DNA of 8,681 nt from positions 1 to 8,681 of the forward strand of contig JBDHRX010000123.1 of assembly GCA_039807785.1 (NCBI GenBank), read 5' to 3'. A model generated the notes under the pieces. That model was not told the DNA's origin, made no database searches, and saw only the letters and a list, made by a program, of their open reading frames with translations. Positions 5,810-8,681 of the stretch are shown here, piece after piece. Numbering within the stretch: position 1 is the stretch's first letter; the number at the start of each line of letters is the position of its first letter. The stretch comes from Zeimonas sp039807785 (GTDB lineage Bacteria > Pseudomonadota > Gammaproteobacteria > Burkholderiales > Burkholderiaceae_E). The translations under genes and the position numbers were made by a program.

Positions 5810-6772
5810 TCAGGCGTTCGCCGGCTGCAACTGCCGCTCGAGCGCGTGCAGCGTGCGGTAGCAGGGCAGCACCTGCGCCACGCTGGCGTTGGGCTCGCGC
5901 CCTTCGCGGATCGCGGCGAAGAACTCGCGGTCCTGCAGCTCGATGCCGTTCATCGACACGTCGACCTTCGAGACGTCGATCTTCTGCTCCTTGCCGTCGA
6001 ACAGGTCGTCGTAGCGCGCGATGAAAGTGCCGTTGTCGCAGATGTAGCGGAAGAAGGTGCCCAGCGGCCCGTCGTTGTTGAACGACAGGCTCAGCGTGCA
6101 GATCGCGCCGGTGCTCGCCTTGAGCTGGATCGACATGTCCATCGCGATGCCGAGCGCCGGATGGACCGGTCCCTGCACCGCGTTGGCGGCGATGATCGCG
6201 CCGCCGGCCTGGTATGCGAACAGGTCGACGGTGTGCGCGGCGTGGTGCCACAGCAGGTGGTCGGTCCAGCTGCGCGGCTGGCCGAGCGCGTTCATGTTGG
6301 TGCGCCGGAAGAAATAGGTCTGGACGTCCATCTGCTGGAGCGCCAGCTCGCCGGCGACGATCCTGCGGTGCAGGTACTGGTGGCTCGGGTTGAAGCGGCG
6401 CGTATGGCCGCACATGGCGACCAGGCCGGTCCGCTTCTGCAGCGCGACCACCGCCTCGGCGTCCTCCAGGCTGTCGGCGAGCGGGATTTCCACCTGCACG
6501 TGCTTGCCGGCCTTCAGGCAGGCGAGCGCCTGCGCGGCGTGCAATTGCGTCGGGGTGCACAGGATCACCGCGTCGACGTCCCGCATCGCCAGGGATTCGC
6601 CCAGGTCGGTCGTGATGTGCCCGATGCCGTACTTCCTCGCCACCTCGCGCGTCTTCTCCAGGTCGCGGCCGACCAGCGAGACGACCTCGACGCCGTCGAT
6701 GTTGCGGATGCCTTCGATGTGCTTGACGCCGAACGCGCCTGCGCCGGCCAGTGCGACCTTGATCGTCTTCAT
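5810..6772 (-). CDS. ligC: 4-carboxy-2-hydroxymuconate-6-semialdehyde dehydrogenase (LigC/PmdC type)
   Basis: A 320-residue Gfo/Idh/MocA-family oxidoreductase, close in length to known LigC and PmdC. The enzyme oxidises the cyclic hemiacetal of the ring-cleavage product 4-carboxy-2-hydroxymuconate-6-semialdehyde to 2-pyrone-4,6-dicarboxylate with NAD(P)+. An N-terminal Rossmann fold carries GAGAFGVKH (residues 10-18), and VILCTPTQLH follows near residue 70. The segment where most relatives have Glu-Lys-Pro reads VEIPLAD, so the usual lysine is isoleucine; as I recall this is shared by LigC enzymes, so it is a subfamily trait rather than damage. GHTRRFNPSHQYLH and the motif SWTDHLLWHHAAHTVDLF are also LigC-like. 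It is the last gene of the ligA-ligB-ligC operon: ATG 6772 overlaps the ligB stop by four bases (ATGA), with CGGAG as ribosome binding site. The cytoplasmic PDC product would go to a hydrolase not in this window. Confidence 0.92.
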   Translation of the reverse strand: MKTIKVALAGAGAFGVKHIEGIRNIDGVEVVSLVGRDLEKTREVARKYGIGHITTDLGESLAMRDVDAVILCTPTQLHAAQALACLKAGKHVQVEIPLADSLEDAEAVVALQKRTGLVAMCGHTRRFNPSHQYLHRRIVAGELALQQMDVQTYFFRRTNMNALGQPRSWTDHLLWHHAAHTVDLFAYQAGGAIIAANAVQGPVHPALGIAMDMSIQLKASTGAICTLSLSFNNDGPLGTFFRYICDNGTFIARYDDLFDGKEQKIDVSKVDVSMNGIELQDREFFAAIREGREPNASVAQVLPCYRTLHALERQLQPANA

Positions 6773-7632
6773 GCGGACTCCGGATTCTCGAGGATCAGGT
6801 GCCCGACCGCGGTGTTCGAGGCGGGCACGTGGTAGAAGCGGTGCGCGACCCTGGGCGGCGGGCCGCCGGCGACGTCGGCCATCGCGCCGCGCGCGATCAG
6901 CCACATCACCAGCTCGATCCCTTCCGAGCCCGCCTCGCGCACGTAGTCGATGTGCGGCATCGCCGACAGGCCCGCCGGATCGGCGATCAGCCGGTCGAGG
7001 AAGGCATTGTCGAACTCGCGGTTGATCAGCCCGGCGCGCGGCCCCTGCAACTGGTGGCTCATGCCGCCGGTCCCCCAGATCTGCACCTTCAGCGGCGCAT
7101 CGTACGCCTCGACGGCGCGGCGGATCGCCTGGCCGAGCTGGAAGCAGCGCCGCCCCGACGGCACCGGATACTGGACCACGTTCACCGCGAACGGAATCAC
7201 CGGGCAGGGCCAGGTCGTGGGCTGTCCGCACATCAGCGACAGCGGCACCGTGAGGCCGTGGTCCACGTCCATCCGGTTGACGATCGTGAGGTCGAAGTCG
7301 TCCTGGATCACCGACTGCGCGATGTGCGCGGCCAGCTCCGGGTGGCCGAGCACCTTCGGCACCGGCCGCGGGCCCCAGCCCTCGTCGGCCGGCGAGAACT
7401 CGGCGGCGGTGCCGATCGCGAAGGTCGGGATGAGCTCGAGGCTGAACGCGTTCGCGTGGTCGTTGTAGACCAGGAAGATCACGTCGGGCCGATGCGCCTG
7501 CATCCAGCGCCGCGAGAACTCGTAGCCGGTGAACACCTTCTGCCAATAGGGTTCGCCCGTCTTGCCCAGGTCGATCGCGGCGCCGATCGCCGGGACGTGG
7601 GAGGTGTAGACGCTGGCGTCGATGCGGGCCAT
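6769..7632 (-). CDS. ligB: Protocatechuate 4,5-dioxygenase, beta (catalytic) subunit
   Basis: A 287-residue LigB/PmdB catalytic subunit, which opens protocatechuate between C4 and C5 to give 4-carboxy-2-hydroxymuconate-6-semialdehyde. Iron ligands are His12 (YTSHVPAIG), His59 (VYNDHA) and Glu240 (SEGIELVMW); the catalytic His193 is in WGTGGMSHQL. The segments ADEGWGPRPVPKVLGHPEL and DYVREAGSEGIELVMWLIAR match classical protocatechuate enzymes closely, so the substrate assignment is firmer here than for the other LigB in the window. The start codon overlaps the ligA stop by one base (TGATG), and GGGGAG lies a few bases upstream inside ligA. The stop overlaps ligC. This packing implies one transcript and coupled translation of the two subunits and the next enzyme. 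Confidence 0.95.
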   Translation of the reverse strand: MARIDASVYTSHVPAIGAAIDLGKTGEPYWQKVFTGYEFSRRWMQAHRPDVIFLVYNDHANAFSLELIPTFAIGTAAEFSPADEGWGPRPVPKVLGHPELAAHIAQSVIQDDFDLTIVNRMDVDHGLTVPLSLMCGQPTTWPCPVIPFAVNVVQYPVPSGRRCFQLGQAIRRAVEAYDAPLKVQIWGTGGMSHQLQGPRAGLINREFDNAFLDRLIADPAGLSAMPHIDYVREAGSEGIELVMWLIARGAMADVAGGPPPRVAHRFYHVPASNTAVGHLILENPESA

Positions 7633-8021
7633 CACCGTTTCTCCCCGACGTAGCGGTTGCCCTCGATCGGGCGGCCGCCGTTGACCATCATGTCGCGGTA
7701 CTCCTCCTCGCTCATGCCGGTCATGCTGCCGGCCATCTGCTGGAAGCTCTTGCCGTCGGTCGCGCCGATCTTGGCGAGGAAGTAGATGTTGCCGCCCAGC
7801 GCGATGCAGCGGTTCAGGTCGCGCGCCATCACCGCCTGTTTCTGCGCCTCGCTCATCGGCCACTCGTCGAGGTAGGCGCGCTCGTTCGCCTTGAAGCGCG
7901 CGCGGTTCTCGGCCTTCATCAGCGACATGCAGAACTGGTTCAGGTGATAGCCCTTGCGCGACTGGTCGGCATCGAAGATGGTCGTGCCGGGGACGTCCTC
8001 GTACGGTTTCGCTAGTGCCAT
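7632..8021 (-). CDS. ligA: Protocatechuate 4,5-dioxygenase, alpha (small) subunit
   Basis: A 129-residue LigA/PmdA small subunit that forms the heteromeric dioxygenase with LigB and closes over its active site. Family landmarks are PGTTIFDADQSRKGYHLNQFCMS (as separate blocks near residues 11-33), LDEWPMSEAQ, RDLNRCIALGGNIYFLAKIGATDG and the tail SMTGMSEEEYRDMM. ATG 8021 was chosen because GAGGAGA (8029-8035) lies about seven bases upstream. A longer frame starting at 8090 would add 23 arginine-rich residues reaching into the inverted repeat and matches no LigA. It is the first gene of the operon. Only 65 bases separate it from the 69-bp inverted repeat, and no clear sigma-70 promoter was found there, so the promoter is either weak, activator-dependent, or beyond the repeats. 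Confidence 0.95.
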   Translation of the reverse strand: MALAKPYEDVPGTTIFDADQSRKGYHLNQFCMSLMKAENRARFKANERAYLDEWPMSEAQKQAVMARDLNRCIALGGNIYFLAKIGATDGKSFQQMAGSMTGMSEEEYRDMMVNGGRPIEGNRYVGEKR

Positions 8022-8086
8022 GACGGTTCTCCTCGGTTGCTCCACGGTGCGTTGCGCGCGCCGTGCAGCGTGGAAGGGTGGTGCGT

Positions 8087-8155
8087 GCAAAGGGGCGTGC
8101 CAGGGCGCCCTCGGGCGCTTGCCGCGCGGGCCGGGCTGCCCGCTACGGGCGTGCC
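8087..8155 (+). repeat. Left arm of a perfect 69-bp inverted repeat
   Basis: All 69 bases are the exact reverse complement of 8327-8395; the two arms are separated by 171 bases. The arm itself contains smaller palindromes such as AGGGCGCCCT (8102-8111). It starts 65 bases upstream of the ligA ATG. A transcript crossing both arms in either direction could form a 69-bp helix. Confidence 0.97.
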
Positions 8156-8163
8156 GGTGCTTG

Positions 8164-8180
8164 CCCCCGCTTCGCGGGGG
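8164..8180. repeat. Small perfect hairpin inside the large palindrome
   Basis: CCCCCGC (8164-8170) and GCGGGGG (8174-8180) form a 7-bp stem around TTC. It lies in the loop of the 69-bp inverted repeat and is not followed by a T-tract. Confidence 0.7.
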
Positions 8181-8198
8181 TGCCCTGCGATGCTCGGA

Positions 8199-8302
8199 GC
8201 GCCGGCCCCGCGGCGAAACTCGCTACGCTCGCTGCGCGAGCTCCGCTCAGACAGTCGCCGCGAGTCAGAGGTACGAAGCGCGCTACGCGCGCGGGCCGGC
8301 GC
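8199..8302 (+). repeat. 84-bp repeat element, copy 1, inside a 20-base palindrome
   Basis: The core (8209-8292) matches the reverse complement of 8575-8658 at 82 of 84 positions. It is flanked with no gap by GCGCCGGCCC (8199-8208) and its reverse complement GGGCCGGCGC (8293-8302); removing the core would leave a perfect 20-base palindrome. Internal helices include CGCGGCGA (8209-8216) with TCGCCGCG (8255-8262), GCTCGC with GCGAGC (8227-8241), and GCGCGC with GCGCGC (8278-8292). The whole unit sits in the loop of the 69-bp inverted repeat. Confidence 0.9.
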
Positions 8303-8326
8303 ACCTGCGCTTCTCGGCTGCGCACG

Positions 8327-8395
8327 GGCACGCCCGTAGCGGGCAGCCCGGCCCGCGCGGCAAGCGCCCGAGGGCGCCCTGGCACGCCCCTTTGC
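8327..8395 (-). repeat. Right arm of the perfect 69-bp inverted repeat
   Basis: Exact reverse complement of 8087-8155. The identity stops abruptly on both sides, which is what a discrete repeat family or a recent inverted duplication would give. Confidence 0.97.
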
Positions 8396-8396
8396 C

Positions 8397-8480
8397 GGCA
8401 TCGTCGCGCTGTTCGGGATCCGCGTGGCCGCGTTCGGCTCGAGCGGTATCGACGTCTCCAGGGCGGCAAGCGTCAGCGAG
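8397..8480 (+). other. Possible remnant of a coding sequence
   Basis: Between the two repeat blocks, the + frame starting at 8397 reads GIVALFGIRVAAFGSSGIDV and continues to about 8480 with almost every codon ending in G or C, as in the real genes here. It has no start codon with a ribosome binding site, begins inside the 69-bp repeat and runs into the second 84-bp element. It could be a gene fragment interrupted by repeats. The reverse strand also keeps G or C at third positions, so the signal is weak. I do not recognise the protein. Confidence 0.2.
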
Positions 8481-8551
8481 GCCGTATTCGGCCCTGCGCG
8501 GCAGCCCTCAGCGGGCGCGGGCCAGAGGCGTCGCGGCGACGTCGGAGGCGC

Positions 8552-8563
8552 CGAGCAGCGCAG
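8552..8563. repeat. 12-base direct repeat, left copy
   Basis: CGAGCAGCGCAG occurs here and again at 8670-8681, bracketing copy 2 of the 84-bp element and its palindrome arms with a 118-base period. The right copy reaches the last base of the window, so the repeat may be longer. It could be a target-site duplication or the start of a tandem duplication. Confidence 0.75.
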
Positions 8564-8670
8564 CCTCGGGGTCGGCGCGCGCAGCGCGCTTCGTACCTCT
8601 GACTCGCGGCGATTGTCTGAGCGGAGCTCGCGCAGCGAGCGTAGCGAGTTTCGCCGCGCGACCCCGAGGC
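8563..8670 (-). repeat. 84-bp repeat element, copy 2, inside a 24-base palindrome
   Basis: The core (8575-8658) is the inverted copy of 8209-8292 with two differences. It is flanked with no gap by GCCTCGGGGTCG (8563-8574) and its reverse complement CGACCCCGAGGC (8659-8670), so removing the core leaves a perfect 24-base palindrome. That palindrome is unrelated in sequence to the one around copy 1. The two base differences fall at an unpaired position beside the 8-bp stem and in the TAC/TGC loop of the last hairpin, so no predicted stem is disturbed. Confidence 0.9.
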
Positions 8671-8681
8671 GAGCAGCGCAG
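8670..8681. repeat. 12-base direct repeat, right copy (cut by window end)
   Basis: Second copy of CGAGCAGCGCAG (first at 8552-8563), immediately after the outer palindrome arm of the 84-bp element, and ending at the window edge. Confidence 0.75.

Larger units (their letters stand above)
8022..8681. other. Gene-free, repeat-rich region upstream of ligA
   Basis: These 660 bases hold no gene that I can support. Long open frames exist on both strands, but they run through inverted repeats and translate to arginine-, alanine- and serine-rich low-complexity peptides (for example a SERSSRSERSEF pattern). I recall such peptides recurring as spurious ORFs in Burkholderiales annotations. The content is a 69-bp inverted repeat, an 84-bp element present twice, several hairpins and a 157-base unique piece (8396-8552). 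Confidence 0.8.

Noticed and set aside
4348..6024. A 558-codon open frame on the + strand
   Set aside because: It runs antisense across the MFS gene, the marR gene with its terminator and promoters, and the end of ligC. High GC content leaves few stops; its composition (proline, arginine, alanine) is that of a shadow.
8012..8681. Several open frames of 100-180 codons on both strands in the repeat region
   Set aside because: They translate inverted repeats and share mirror-image low-complexity peptides. None has a convincing ribosome binding site with a recognisable product.
8087..8681. CRISPR array or insertion sequence
   Set aside because: The repeats are two inverted pairs, not regularly spaced direct repeats, and there is no transposase or cas gene in the window.

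Overview
The window is very GC-rich and strongly biased to G or C at third codon positions. The gene content (a Bug/TctC-type periplasmic binding protein, a LigABC-type protocatechuate 4,5-cleavage set, and an orphan MFS carrier next to a MarR regulator) points to a betaproteobacterium of the order Burkholderiales. That placement is inference from gene families, not from a marker gene.

Layout. Positions 1-1478 (+ strand) hold the 3' end of a PotC-like ABC permease and a Tat-signal PotD-like solute-binding protein. A strong GC hairpin (1547-1586) separates them from everything else, which is on the - strand. Read in the direction of transcription from the right, the - strand carries: (i) a tightly packed ligA-ligB-ligC operon (8021 to 5810), whose start and stop codons overlap at both junctions; (ii) a MarR regulator (5679-5266) with its own rho-independent terminator; (iii) a second unit of MFS transporter, Bug binding protein, and a second divergent LigA/LigB pair (5132 to 1588).

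How the genes fit together. ligA-ligB encode the two subunits of protocatechuate 4,5-dioxygenase, and ligC encodes the dehydrogenase that converts the ring-cleavage product to 2-pyrone-4,6-dicarboxylate. The later steps (hydrolase, hydratase, aldolase) are not in the window. The second LigAB-like pair keeps all four active-site residues but is clearly divergent. It lies behind an importer and a periplasmic binding protein, so it probably acts on a related but different catecholic acid. A near-identical 13-bp element, GTATATRCCCGTT as read on the + strand, occurs upstream of both marR and the MFS gene and overlaps plausible promoter elements. This suggests that MarR controls itself and the MFS-Bug-LigAB unit.

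The right end (8022-8681) has no gene I can support but is full of structure. A perfect 69-bp inverted repeat begins 65 bases upstream of ligA. An 84-bp element is present twice in inverted orientation with two differences. Each copy sits exactly in the centre of a different perfect palindrome. This repeat zone and the MarR-controlled second LigAB module are the most noteworthy parts of the window.
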